The position numbers and the translations under genes were made by a program. From the NCBI GenBank assembly GCA_022419385.1, contig JAJUBI010000004.1, positions 930,001 to 994,000 on the forward strand: 64,000 nt of DNA, written 5' to 3'. Positions 11,874 through 23,800 of the stretch are shown piece by piece. The stretch comes from Paraconiothyrium sp. Pb-2020 (taxonomy: Eukaryota > Ascomycota > Dothideomycetes > Pleosporales > Didymosphaeriaceae). The notes beneath the pieces are model-generated. The model was not told the origin of the DNA. It ran no database searches and was given only the letters and a program-made list of their open reading frames with translations. Every line of letters begins with the position of its first letter. The first letter of the stretch is position 1.

Positions 11874-13875
11874 ATGCGAGATCCAAACTTTCTTCACGGT
11901 CATTCACACACGCAAGATCAACTGCCAACGCGCGGGTCACCGCTGACGAGCAATACGCCTTCTGATAAACATGTGGCCTCACCGCAATCAGCTAGGAGTG
12001 GGGAAATCTATGAGAGAATTGAGGATCGTATCGTGCGAGTGCAATGGGATTTGCAAAACCTCAAAGACTTCTGGAAAGTTCGCAGCTCGCCCCATCGATC
12101 AGAGAGGCTTCAGAATTATCTCGATGCGGAGCTGAAAGTCTTAGAATGGATGCCCTTTCAAGGCTACTCTCCAAATGAAAGGGTCGATTACCTCCTCCTT
12201 AAGAACTTCCTTCGCGACCAGCTAAGCCAGGTGCATCGAGATGCTGAACTGGACTCCAAGGTGCTGGCTTTCTTGGGTGGTCTTTTTCCTTTGCGAATGG
12301 CAAATATGATTGAGGCAAGGCAAAGGGTCGATGATCTCGATCATAAAAAGGCAGCCGAATCGCTTGTCGAATGCACAAATCGCATGGTTTTGGTAAAAGA
12401 TTTGATCGTGAGTAAAAAAGAGACGGCTGAGCCCATAGTTGCGTTCAGAGCTACTAAGACCTTGGAGGAGTTCAAAGGTCATTGGCAGGAGTGGTATAGT
12501 TTCTATGACGGATACGATCCGTTATTCTCGTACTGGCTATCTGAGCCCTACCCGAAACTACAAAAGGCGCTGCAAGATCTCATCGATACCATAAAGAAGG
12601 TCTGCCTGGGTTTGCAAACCGATGATGAGGACACCATCGTTGGTGAGCCGATAGGTCGAGCGGGCATCCTTGAAGCGCTTGATGTCGAGTTGATCCCATA
12701 TTCGCCAGAAGAGCTCATCGAAATTGGTCGGAAGGAATACGCCTGGTGCGAAGCTGAAATGGAGAAGGCTGCCGATGCACTTGGTTTCCAGCACTGGCGC
12801 AGCGCCTTAGAATATGTTAAGAACTTATACGTTGAGCCGGGAAAGCAGCCCTCGCTTGTTCGAGACCTCACAAAGGAGGCAAACGCATACGTTAAGAAGC
12901 ACGATAGTGTGACCGTGCCGAGTAGTGAGTTGCCGTTCAAGCCATTCCAAATTCCGACTAACCCCCATTCAGTCTGCGAATCCACCATCCAAACCTTCAT
13001 GATGAGTATGTCCATGTTTCATCAGACTCTGATTTTGCACTTGAGCTGTCGTAGACAAAATCGCATCGTCTAGATGTGATTATCCATAATCTTTCACTTA
13101 CTGATACGCAAACATACAGGTCCGAAAGCGCAGAAGATGAACCCGTTCTTCCTAGGAGGTGACGAGGTACGTTATTCGCAACAGAATTGCCCCCGTCCGT
13201 GTTGATACGAAAACTCCTCAGATCATCGTCTCTTATCCAACCCCAACGATGAGCCACGAGCAAAAACTAATGAGCCTTCGTGGAAACAACATCCACTTCG
13301 CCCGCGCAACCGTCTTCCACGAGATGATCCCCGGTCACCACTTGCAAATGCACTACATGGCGCGTATCCGTCCGTACCGCCAACTCTTCCAGACACCTTT
13401 TTGCATCGAAGGATGGGCATTCTACTGGGAGATGGTGCTATGGGACTCTCCCACTTGGCACAAGACGCCTGAAAACCGCATCGGTATGCTCTTCTGGCGT
13501 ATACATCGGTGCGCTCGCATCATTTTCTCGCTGAAATACCACCTCGGGGAGATGACTGCGGAAGAATGCGTACAGCTGTTAATTGACATGGTGGGTCACG
13601 AGAGGTACACGGCAGAAGGAGAAGTCAGGAGGAGTGTGATGGGAGATTATGGTCCGCTGTACCAGGCGGGATATATGCTTGGAGGGCTGCAGATCTATGC
13701 TTTGCGTAAAGAGGTTGTGGAGAGGGGAGACTGGTCGGAGAAGGAGTTCCACGATACTTTTCTCAGGGCGAATCAGCTTAATATTGAGCTGTTCCGAGCC
13801 CTTGTACTTGGTATAGAGCTTCATAAGGACCACAAGAGCGAGTGGAAGTTCTATGAGGAGATCAAGCGAGACTGA
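11874..13875 (+). CDS. DUF885 family HExxH metallopeptidase-like protein
   Basis: Three exons: join(11874..13005, 13120..13166, 13222..13875), 610 residues. The 47-base middle exon restores the conserved MNPFFLGG stretch and joins it to IIVSYPTPTM, so the splice is well supported. The C-terminal third holds the zinc-site motif HEMIPGHH (426-433) and a downstream Glu in CIEGWAFYWE (E456), the arrangement seen in the DUF885 family of predicted metallopeptidases, common in bacteria and present in fungi. No signal peptide is visible, so a cytosolic location is inferred. The substrate is unknown. It converges with the oxidoreductase gene, with only 81 bases between the stop codons. Confidence 0.85.
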
Positions 13876-13956
13876 GACACGGTATAGCACGAAGCGACTA
13901 GACGCGTGTGAACCTTGATGTACAATGCATTCTATTTTTATTGCAAATACTAAAGG

Positions 13957-15138
13957 CTACAAGTTTGGCCTCTCCAGCCTCTTTCCGCTCTGGTCAAAGT
14001 GGATCTGCTTGCCCGTCACCAACGCCTCCTGCAGCCAACTCCCAATCTGGACCGCCTTTACCGCGTTTTCAATGGGCATAGGCAACGGCGTGTCGTCGAG
14101 GCACGCAGCAGCGAAGTCGTTCGCCTCTTTCACGAAGGCCATCTCGAATCGTCCATAGTAGTGTGCTGGTACCTCCTGTGTGATGCCCTTATCGCTGTAT
14201 ATCCGCACCAGATTGTTTTGAGGAATGAGATTCACACTGAGCTTGCCTTCAGTTCCAATGACTTCGGTAACATCTTCTTGCCCGTGTGCCTGGCGATCAC
14301 AAAGTTAGTAACCGCATTACTCTAGCAGAACAGACACTGGTGTTTGACTTACCATCATGCGTGTGCAGTAGTAGTACGCGATCTGCCCGCCCCAGAACTC
14401 GACAATTCCGACGGCATTGTCGACGTCCTTGTGCTGTGCCAGACCAGGCTGCACAGCGATGCATCCATGAGCGCTGATCGACTTCGGCACGATCTGGTTG
14501 CCGAAGAACCATAAGGTCAGGTCGATGTCATGTACGGACATGTCGACGAAGACGCCTCCGGACCACGCCGCATACTCGACGAAGAATCCGGACGGATCGT
14601 GCTTGTCGCATGTCTGCGAGCGTAGAATGGTTGGTCGTCCGATTTGCCCTTCTGCGACTTTGCCGTACGCGTTTTGGTAGCTAAAGGCGTGTCAGGCCTC
14701 GTGAAGTCCGACATGCCATGATTTCACATACCTGTCATCGAAGCGGCGCGAAAAGCCACACATGACTTTCAAGTGCGGCCTCTTATTAGCTTCTTCGACG
14801 ACCTGTCTGCACACATCGACGCTTGTGCTCAGCGGCTTCTCGCACAGTACATGCAAGTTTTTCTGCATCGCTTTGATCGCTTCTTCCGCATGCACCGAGG
14901 TCGCGGTTCCGATCACGACTGCGTCTAGTCCTTGCTGCTTCAGCATCTCATCGTAATCGGAGTACAGCTTCACGCCATAGGGCTCGAGGTGTTCACGCGC
15001 CCATTCGTGCTCTTTCGGATCGGGGGAAAAAGCGGCGACGAGCTGAGCGCGAGGCGTGCGGTTTAGAAAGTTCAGCGCGTGGCGATGGCCCATACGGCCC
15101 AAGCCTGCGGCGGCGATCTGGAGTTTGCGGGGAGCCAT
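13957..15138 (-). CDS. Gfo/Idh/MocA family NAD(P)-dependent oxidoreductase
   Basis: Three exons: complement(13957..14289, 14353..14680, 14732..15138), 355 residues. The N-terminus has a Rossmann fold (IAAAGLGRMGHRHALNFL). The CEKPL motif, with the catalytic-type Lys that follows the coenzyme domain, lies near residue 100, and a C-terminal alpha/beta domain contains the HDIDL stretch. The architecture and length fit sugar or polyol dehydrogenases such as inositol 2-dehydrogenase. The exact substrate cannot be read from the sequence. An in-frame ATG 48 bases upstream of 15138 is possible but gives an atypical extension, so MAPRKLQIAA is preferred. Confidence 0.87.
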
Positions 15139-15963
15139 AATTCTGAGAAAATCGAATATCGACAACTTTGGGAAACAGACTTTCACGATAGGTGCAATTG
15201 AGGATGGAAAGATGATGAAGGCAAGATTTCCATTTTTATATGTGTAGCGATGCGACTATGTAGTTTGTGGTGCATATTCGGAGGAGGTTTCTGCGCTGTC
15301 GAGAATACCGGCGCTGCCATTTTGTGTGGATGGATCTTGTCTCGGAGGAGGTTTTCGACGTCGGAGGAGGTTTTTGCTAGTAGACGATACGCGACGGGGC
15401 GAGCTTATGGGGATGTGTGCCCGGTGAGGAAAGCCGAATCGGGCCTTCTGCGGTGCGGGGAGATTGTACCCGAGACGAGGACGGCGCTTCTTCTCAGCTA
15501 ACACACAGAGCTGTGTCACGAGTCCCTGAAGGATTCTGGTGGATGCCACAAGCATTGCTTGCAAGCCAGTGAGGCGTAACACCCTGCAGATGAAAGGTAA
15601 TGTCAATGTTATAATCTCTGTCTATATCGTATGCTCGTACCGCGAAGCGAGAACGATTCTTCAACCCGTCCCGTCACCAAGACATCCAGGCCTGCCAGGC
15701 CACTGATAAGCGCATCGTGCGGAAGAACCTGCTATATCCAACTCACTAGTATTACTACCCAGCCTCTATCAGGGTTCCAATCGAAAGCTTCCATTACGCA
15801 ACGTCATGGGACGCCCCCAGCCGATCCGTGCGGCGAATGCGGAGACGAAATGCGGGGTGTATCGGCCCCTGGCATCCTCGCATCGTCCAACAAAAACGGT
15901 TCTATTTCCCGCACCTCGATGTAGCATCATTCTGTCCTCACACCACGTCTCCCAGCAAGAACA
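15139..15963. other. Intergenic between divergent oxidoreductase and Zn2Cys6 regulator
   Basis: 825 bases containing two promoters. A triplicated GGAGGAGGTTT-like element recurs at about 15280, 15344 and 15361. No gene is recognised. Confidence 0.4.
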
Positions 15964-18117
15964 ATGCGGCAAAGAAGCGGTTGGTGAGTCTTCCCCGGAT
16001 CCACTCTACATCTTTGTTCCGTCGCGCTAATTCGCTGTAGCAAGGCCTGTCGCGAACGGTGCGTAGTCAGGGGTTACACTGCTTATCACATCACTTACCC
16101 ATTCCGGCATCGAATACCTGATTGAACATCACTGACTGGGGCCGTTGTGCAGGCATATCAAATGTAGGACCTCCGACTCACACACTCCGGATCGATCGCT
16201 TCCTTGTGGAAGGGTGAGCTGGTTTAAATTTCCTCGCTGAGCCTCACTAGGCGTCAAACTTCGCGACTCGGACAAATGCAAATATTGCACCGAGCGCAAG
16301 AGAGCATGCATCCGAGGGAATGCCTTTCGATTTCGTCCGGTTACCGCGGTAAAGTTCAATGCCGGAGAAGATGTCGGAAGCGCTGAACAATCGTTGGAGT
16401 TTGGAGGGAGCCAAACATGGGTTACAATACCGCCTTCATGTGGGTCCTAGCCTATAACAACGCAGCAAATCTTACTGACTTGAGCATAACAGTACGCTTC
16501 ATCGCTCCAAACACCGACGGCGACGAAGAGGATGTGGAAGATGAGCCTGAACCAGAGCCCGAGTCGGCATCTGAAGGCTCTGATCCGGCCCTTCGGCAAG
16601 TGCAGGATGCAGGCTTTGAGACGAAGAGTCCTGCGGACCCCCTTCTAGCATTCCATCAGAGGGCTTCGTCGCGGACGCTGCACAGATCAGAGTCAAACGC
16701 ATCACAGGAACTCGGCGGCATCATTGACTACCACGCCCAACCTCCATTTCTTCCCCCTATCTCCGACGTCTTGAGTACGACACCATCAAACCGAGATGTA
16801 ACCAGTGATGCTGCTTCTCAGCCTTACTCCGGCCCTCCTTTCGAAAGAGCAGACTCAGGCACATTGTTACGCGGCTCAGTCGACTGGTCTATGATATCGC
16901 CTGGCCACAAGCACAGCTCGCCATCCTTATCACAGAAAAGAAGCCCAAACGATCTCAACCACATCTCACCATTCTCGAATTCCGCTTTCTCTCCGAACTC
17001 TTCACTGTCTTTGAGCTGGCCGGTGAAAACCCCTCTCGAGGCACGTCTTTTCCATCACTACATCGTGGCTTGCAGTGACTGGATTGATGTTTGTGATTCG
17101 AGGCGCCATTTTACCCGCGAGGTCCCAAAACGCGCCGCACATTTTCCGGTCATCATGAATGCCATTCTCGGTCTGGCATCCCGGCATCTGTGGCTGGTGA
17201 AGAAACTGGACGAAGATCGCTCCCAAATATATGTCGACCAGTGCCTCCAATCGCTTATCGTAGCTTTGGAGGACCCTTTGGCTCACTGGGACGAAAACTT
17301 TCTCATCGCAGTAATTCTCCTTCGTCTCCACGAGGAGATAGGGGAAGACGACGAACAGTGTCATCACTTCGGCACTGCACGTATCCTCAATTCTATATCT
17401 TCCTTCGCTGCTGACGGTGGTCTGCGCGAGTCGGCGAGCTGGGTCTCGCTCCGTCAACACATTTACGTATCTCTCACCAAACAACAACCCTTTAATCTCA
17501 GCCTGGACAACTACAGACATTCCTGCGTGTTCCGCGAATACGACGACGAGGCCTGGGCAAACCGCATCGTCTACCAATTCGCACTCATACTCCAACACGT
17601 CTTCGAAGACGCAGAGCAGGCAAACATGCTCTCGCGCGAAAGATGGACCGAGCTCAGTGCAGAAACAGACGAATGGCACAGAACAAAACCATGGTCCTTC
17701 GCCCCTCTGTACTCCGACCCAAGAGCCGGAGACTCCTTCGATGGCTCATGGCCCGAGTTACCCACGCCACAAGGCGTCGTCGCAATCGGTCTACAATACT
17801 ATCATCTGTGCAAGATCCTGCTCACGATATACTCACCAAACGCATCTTTGGTCGGCCTCGCCGGAGTACGCGCACGGAAATCTACAGACGCGGCAATACG
17901 GAAGCATATCCGGATTGTCATCGGCTACGGTGTCAGCAACAGCCATTGTAGCAATGTCATGTTCCAGGGGAGCCATATATTGAGCGCCTGTGGAGCGTAT
18001 ATCATTGATAAGAAGGAACAGCAGGCGTGCGTTGAGTACTTGAGTAGTCTACAGGATATGATAGGGTGGAGGACGGATAAGGTGCTGGCAGAGGTACGCG
18101 AGCAGTGGGCGAATTGA
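15964..18117 (+). CDS. Zn2Cys6 fungal transcription factor, zinc cluster split over four exons
   Basis: Five exons: join(15964..15983, 16041..16058, 16153..16163, 16251..16439, 16493..18117), 620 residues. A TAG lies in frame at 15922, so 15964 is the first usable ATG. The spliced N-terminus carries a perfect Zn2Cys6 cluster with Cys at 7, 10, 17, 26, 29 and 36 (GCKACRERHIKC, then KCKYCTERKRAC). Exon 3 is only 11 bases and supplies the HIK residues. An acidic Glu/Pro-rich linker and a Ser-rich region follow. The C-terminal half (about 220-620) looks like a fungal-specific transcription-factor regulatory domain. The target genes are unknown. The 566-residue open frame beginning at 16417 is part of exons 4 and 5 read through an intron and is not the real start. 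Confidence 0.87.
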
Positions 18118-19675
18118 AGCGAGCTTCGTGTCTGCCGTGATTGTTTTATTAGTCCTTTGCATCCTGTCGCGCAAACGACCCACCGCCAAGACAGTACTTG
18201 TATACGACTAGGAGGCATATTGCCGTGCGATGGGATTAGAGACCCCGCAACTCGTGACCAAACTCCAGGAGATGTACTGAATTTGGAACCTTTGGCTAAC
18301 TCGTGTACCTAATTGCGACACTTCAATAACGTGCCACATGCTCTCTTCACCCATCCCCCGGATATCTGACACACTCCAAACCCCACCCAACACGAAAACA
18401 CAGTCTCCGCAAGGCTGACAGTCACGTTATCGCCATCAAGTCCGTCGCGCCTCACCCAAGGAGCGCTCACGTTACTTCTCTAGGCAAGTACCTACACTTC
18501 TCGGGCAAGAGCATGAATGAAACAGGCTGTAGACGTGGACTTCACAGTAGATTACAAAGACGAGTTGGAAAATCAAGGGAAGAGGTGGGGCATATAACCG
18601 GTTTGACGGGTCCGGATGCGAAAGTACATAGAGGGGGTCTTGAGTGTTACAGTTTTTTGAGCAGCCTTCTATCTAATACAAGCATGGCCTTGCTGCGCGA
18701 ACATTGGTTCGAATCGCTATCTACCATAGGTGCAAGGCTCGTCATCACGTTTTGGCATGCTAGTGGAGAAAGCAACTCAGCTATTGGAGGTTCTCATTCG
18801 ATGTTTCCAAAATTATATGTGGTAAGCCTCAATCCTCTTGATTCCCATTGAAAGGCACTCCCGCCTGCTGATCTCGAGACGAAGGTGAATGGCCTGTGCG
18901 TTATGGTCGAAGTAAACCGCCAACATTCCAGGAGTGATGGTGAGCCAGTTTGCCAAACTGCCTAATCGGGTAATCAGATCAGGTGTTGAAGACTGTACTT
19001 TTCGGTCACTTTTGACCAGGTGAATGGTCCGTGCGGCATGGCCCGAGCTCACGTCTACAAACAAACGAGACCCAAGCTTCATCACCACCCCGAGCACCTC
19101 CGCACTTTTGTTTCTGCTCTCATTATCGAAGTGCGGTGATGAACGCGTACGCACGGCGATTGTTGAATTCAGGACCGTCCTTGGTTCGGGATTACGCCGA
19201 CAACATGATTCGACCGACCTCCGGCCCATTTGTTAAGATGGCTATGAGCGCCCGAACGCGCGACTCTCCTGAAACACTGCTGTAGTGCCGAACCAACAGA
19301 AGAATGTCCGCGTTGAAGTGCTCACCAAACATTCTGTCATGTTGTCAGCCTGTCATGAATAGATGACGTCATGGTCACTACTCCAGGGCTGTGAAACGGT
19401 CAATTACCGACGCGCATTTGGTGAGTAATCTCAAGTAAATTAACTTTCGTATGGAACTAGGTCTTGACTGATGTTGTTCACAGCCAGAAATAACAATCCT
19501 TTTTGCGCCGAAGCGCGATGCCCAATCCGTCAGCCTCGTCAAGTCCACTGAGTCTTGTCAGGATACACCAACCACGTTACGTTCTCCACGTTATACGTAC
19601 TACATGCATGCTTCGTAAAGTCATCAACCCTTGGACACGCGTGAAAAGAAGTGCGACAGCCCCAATCCACAAATC
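18118..19675. other. 1.6-kb intergenic block
   Basis: The block separates two convergent regulator genes. A 138-residue minus-strand open frame (18813-19229) is the longest here but has no recognisable domain. GGTTCGAATCG at about 18707 resembles a tRNA B box but no A box or cloverleaf goes with it. Confidence 0.4.
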
Positions 19676-20836
19676 CTAGCGCATAGGCCCAAAGCCAATC
19701 AAAACTTGCACCGCCGAAAGAACAACCTTGGACGAATACGGCTGCTCCAGCCCTGACGTAGCCACGATTTGCGTAAGCAGAGACCACAAGTCCGGGAGAA
19801 GTTCTTGGAAGAAGGCAGCCTGGGCCTGCGGGCTGCTCTCCATTTCCTTCATGCCTTCAACGTTTCCGTTGCGCATCGCTTCCAGGAGCCGCTGGACTTC
19901 AATGGTCAGGAACTCTTCTGCTGCGGCAACGATCTCTTCGGTCCAGCCGCGTCGTTCCCGGGCGCCCCATGATTGGGCGTTTGATTTCACTGATGATAAG
20001 AACGATCGGAGATGCCGGAGGCGACTTTGTCGTTGCATGTCGTATGCGGCTGAGGAGCGCGCAAAGTCCGTGGTGTAGTATGCCGTCGCCATTTCATCGA
20101 AGTTGTTGAAGCCTGCAGCTGTCATGGCTTTGAATATGTGGTTGAAGCGTACGCCATCCGCTTGTGATGGGGTTGCTTGGATCGGTGGGCCTGCCAGATT
20201 CTCTCTTAATCTTGAGATTCGTTTTTGAGCATCCTCGAGTCCTGGTGCTGAGGGGAAACCCTGTACGCTCCCTTGTGAAATAGAGGATGGCGTTATATAT
20301 CCTTCGGCTATTGATTTTGCTTGATGGTGTGATGCTGGTGACGGATTTGAGGATGCCATGAATGCATTGAAGTCTGCCATAGGAAAGGGATATGTGTCAG
20401 GTGAATTGTTAGGGAAGAGTGAAGGATCGACAAGGGCATCCAGTTCCAGGTCCGGCGACATAAAGAATCGGTCTCCATCCTGGATGGTCCATTGATCGTG
20501 CGCGGCTTGTTCCATCGCGGCAGCTTGTAATGGTGACTGAGGACTGGGCCACGTGGTTAGTTATGCGAACCGAAACGAATGGAAAGAAGTGACGACTTAC
20601 CTCCTACTCGACTCACTCATGGTAAGACTGGGTGGTTGAGGGGTTGTATCCTCTTCCATAGCACCTTCTGTCATCTTTAATCGTTGGCCTATAATGATCA
20701 GCTTTGCGCTGACAGGTGGGGTCCGTTACCATGACTTTGACGTACGGCGTCTTCTCTGTGCTAATCGATTCTGAATCTTCTTTCTGTCTTGAGAGTCGCT
20801 TACGTCCCGCCATGCGTCGGCGTCAATGGCATGCAT
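19676..20836 (-). CDS. Putative regulator with bZIP-type basic region and no evident leucine zipper
   Basis: Three exons: complement(19676..20543, 20601..20688, 20746..20836), 348 residues. The start at 20836 (MHAIDADAWRD) and a GTACGT donor at 20745 join into DRKKIQNRLAQRRRRQRLK at residues 17-35. This fits the N-x2-A-x-R-x2-R basic-region pattern of fungal AP-1/bZIP proteins (N23, A26, Q27, R28, R31). The residues that follow (MTEGAMEEDTTPQPPS) have no Leu heptads. The C-terminal 200 residues are largely helical in composition (LRHLRSFLSSV, EFLTIEVQRLLEAM, LLPDLWSLLTQIV), recur in similar fungal proteins as far as I recall, and may dimerise instead. A nuclear DNA-binding role is inferred. 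Confidence 0.72.
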
Positions 20837-23800
20837 TTTGAAGGTGAGTTGAACGTCCCTCTGCTTAACACTGCGCTGGTGTTGGCCGCACAGTACGTTC
20901 TGCTACTAGCGTGGATCTCTTCCTGTGGTGGTCTTCAAGATATATCGGCCTGCATCAGCCGAGTGCAAGCATCTCAGCAGCGGAAAGGCTACGCATATGT
21001 CATTTTTGCCAGAGCCATGTTGTCAGAACCGAACCCTAGCCGATTGACTAGTGGCGCACGCTTCTGAGCTCAGGTCGTGACCTGTGCTGAGCGCAGAGCC
21101 GTTCGTGGTTTTCGGATTCCGGGGCACTCGGCGCACTCCGAAACTGGCGCAGAAATCGCGGTATGCATCTCATTCCCGCGTCGACAAACAATCCCGGTCA
21201 AGGGCTCCAACGCAAAGGATCGCGCGACTGACGCATCGAAGGTGAAATGGCCCTTCCACAGCATCGCTTGCGGCTGCGCCTTATATGAGGATGCAGTGAC
21301 GGCCCGCACCTATGCCATTTTCGTACTAGTCTGGCACTACTATTGTGAATAGTGCAGAAACCGATACAAGCAGAAGAGATGCAGAAGCATGAGAAAAACT
21401 GGGGAAGCAAGCGAGTGGTGGTGTAACAATTTGCCCTTCCATGTTTAATTAGCGAGAAATCGTACTACCCGAAGCTAGACGGCGATCAATGAATGCCGTA
21501 TCTCATATAAAAATGCGTCCTCTACAAGTGGCTGTAGACGGATCGACGATCGATCCCAGAAACCAGAGTACGATCTTGATCGTTGCTAATGGTGTACCGC
21601 GCCCAAGAGCGTCGTGAGCTACGATGAGAGCTTCGAACTGAGATCTTTCACGAGAACCGTTGGACAGGCGTCGTCCGGCTTACCCAAGTTGAACGCGCGA
21701 CTAGCGCTGTACTCCATTTCCCCCGGTATGAGGCTCAACTCTGGTATATCGCATGAGCGATTGCACAGAGCCTAGCTCTCAGGCTGCATGGCACCAAAGC
21801 TGTCTGCCTTCCCGCTATTCAAGTTCGGTTCGTGACTCCGCACTAAGACAGCTCATCGTTGAGCGCAGGTCTGGGGAGGAGTTAAATCCCGGCAGAGCGT
21901 GGCTTGCGCGGCATATGCGGAAAGCAGGCTTCTAGAATATTCGGTGCATAAGTGCTCGGGAACTGGCATCTTGATGGCGTGCCTAACCAACAGGCGCATC
22001 GACAGACACGCGATCTGTAGATGTCAAAATCGATGACTGACGTCAAGTAAGCATCTTTGAGGGCCTCCAGGTAATGCCGCGAAGTTACTTGTATGATGTT
22101 CCCTCCAGGCTTGACAGGGATCGTTAGGCGACTGCTGCAACGAGCACACCCAATCTTGATGTTTCCCGTTCTTGATTCCCGATCTACCCTGTCACCAGAT
22201 TACACTGTTTTGGTCCCCTCCATTCCCAAAGTACTTACCTACGACATCATCGACTCCGTGGCACTCATTGTTTTGAACGACGTATAGTCTATACGCAGAC
22301 CTCTTATTAGGGCCCGAAGAAGGGTACGAGGTGTACTTCGACGCCTTCGTAAACCCAAGCTAACGAACTCGACAGCATGACAAACCAACACTCGCGCACA
22401 GTGACGTGTGTTTAGCTGCGCGAGCGGTACGCCAGTGCAGAGCCTCATGAACCCTGCGTGCATTGCGAGATGCAATAGCGTCAAATCCTCGCTTGCGGCT
22501 GGCGCTACCGGTCCCCGAAAGATCCTCCCGAACGTGAAAGCATACAAATAACCTGCGCATTCGAGATGCGATACGATTAAACCATTGTCTCTTCATCGGG
22601 ATCGAGAGATTCCAATTGGTGTCGACTTCAACACTCTGGTCGACGTCCAAAGGTTTCGAACCAGAAAGTGTTCAAGCGTCCGTATGCGGTAAAGGCATCA
22701 GTGAGCATACGAATCCGGAATGGGCTTCTTTGATAAAGTAATCATAGGCCGGTGCCGGAGGTAGTTGCGTCCAGACTCGCAAGTATGATCTTGTACCCGC
22801 CGTATGCGCGGTACGAAGGGCGAAAACATGGAACAATCATGTCCACTACATGCGCGACATTGGCCGTAGCAGGACGACACCGCCACGAAATACTAAGCCT
22901 TGAGCTTTACGAGCGCGGGATGGATGTGCTCGCACCTGCGCCTGCAACGTGTCGTCACTTTCCACTTTGCACTTTCCAGCATGAGTTTACTCATGCGGAC
23001 AATCGTTTAGTCTCGCGGGAAAGACCTAAGATCTATGCGTCCTATCGTCGAGCCCGTGTCGCTCTCTAGGGTAAATGGGACATTCCACCTGAATACCACT
23101 CCTTTGGCCGTAATCGTAAGATTGAATTAGGTTGTCGCAGAACTTGAATGAGGTCCGTATGAAAGCAGATCTAGGCGCTTGGGAAGGCGAGAGCTCTATT
23201 CCTCAGGCGGTCATCAGACGGTGTGACACCTACAACTACCCTCCTCGAGATGTGGAGACCGTATGCAGAAGTTCCCGGATGCGGCTGAAGGAGGTGGGTG
23301 AATTGTGGGTCTTCTCTGATGCTCGCAGTGTTGGTATGGCCCAAGCGGCATGACGGTCAGAGAGGCTGGTGGGTAAGGAAACGCTTGTTGGTTTGTGTCA
23401 TTCTTGTGGCGGGAAGGCGCATTCTCCGTCACGCCAGGCGTACCTCCCAGTACCAAATCTTTCGAAGTCACCAAGAATTGACAACTATTTAACAATCAAT
23501 CGAACATAGCTTTCTATTCTGCCACTTCTTTTCCAATGGGCGCATATTGTCTCATGTTGAACACTCACTTCCGCCTGACTCAGTCAAGTTCTTACCAGAG
23601 ATACCAAGAGTCCACCGACCAAAAATCTTCCAATATCATGAGAAGAGGCAAGTCCGGCTTCTTCAAGTGGCAAATAGTATGCTAAAGCAGGGTCGCCACA
23701 TGGGCGCTAGCCTACGAACTACGTGGTTTCGCAGTGCAATGGTACAGAATGCACCATGACTATGAGTAGTGCAGGCTGCACCTCAGCTTCAGAGATCCGA

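Noticed and set aside
16417..16492. Apparent start MGYNTAFMWVL of the Zn2Cys6 regulator
   Set aside because: This ATG lies in exon 4 out of frame and the open frame then reads through intron 4; splicing from 15964 restores a complete zinc cluster.
18690..18725. tRNA-like B box (GGTTCGAATCG)
   Set aside because: No A box, acceptor stem or anticodon arm can be folded from the surrounding bases.
20613..20813. 66-codon frame starting MAGRKRLSRQ
   Set aside because: The same DNA read from 20836 in another frame gives a bZIP-type basic region and splices in phase to the large exon; the MAGRK frame does neither.
22640..22670. Minus-strand GGTTCGAAACC, tRNA B-box-like
   Set aside because: The upstream minus-strand bases show no A box and no cloverleaf.
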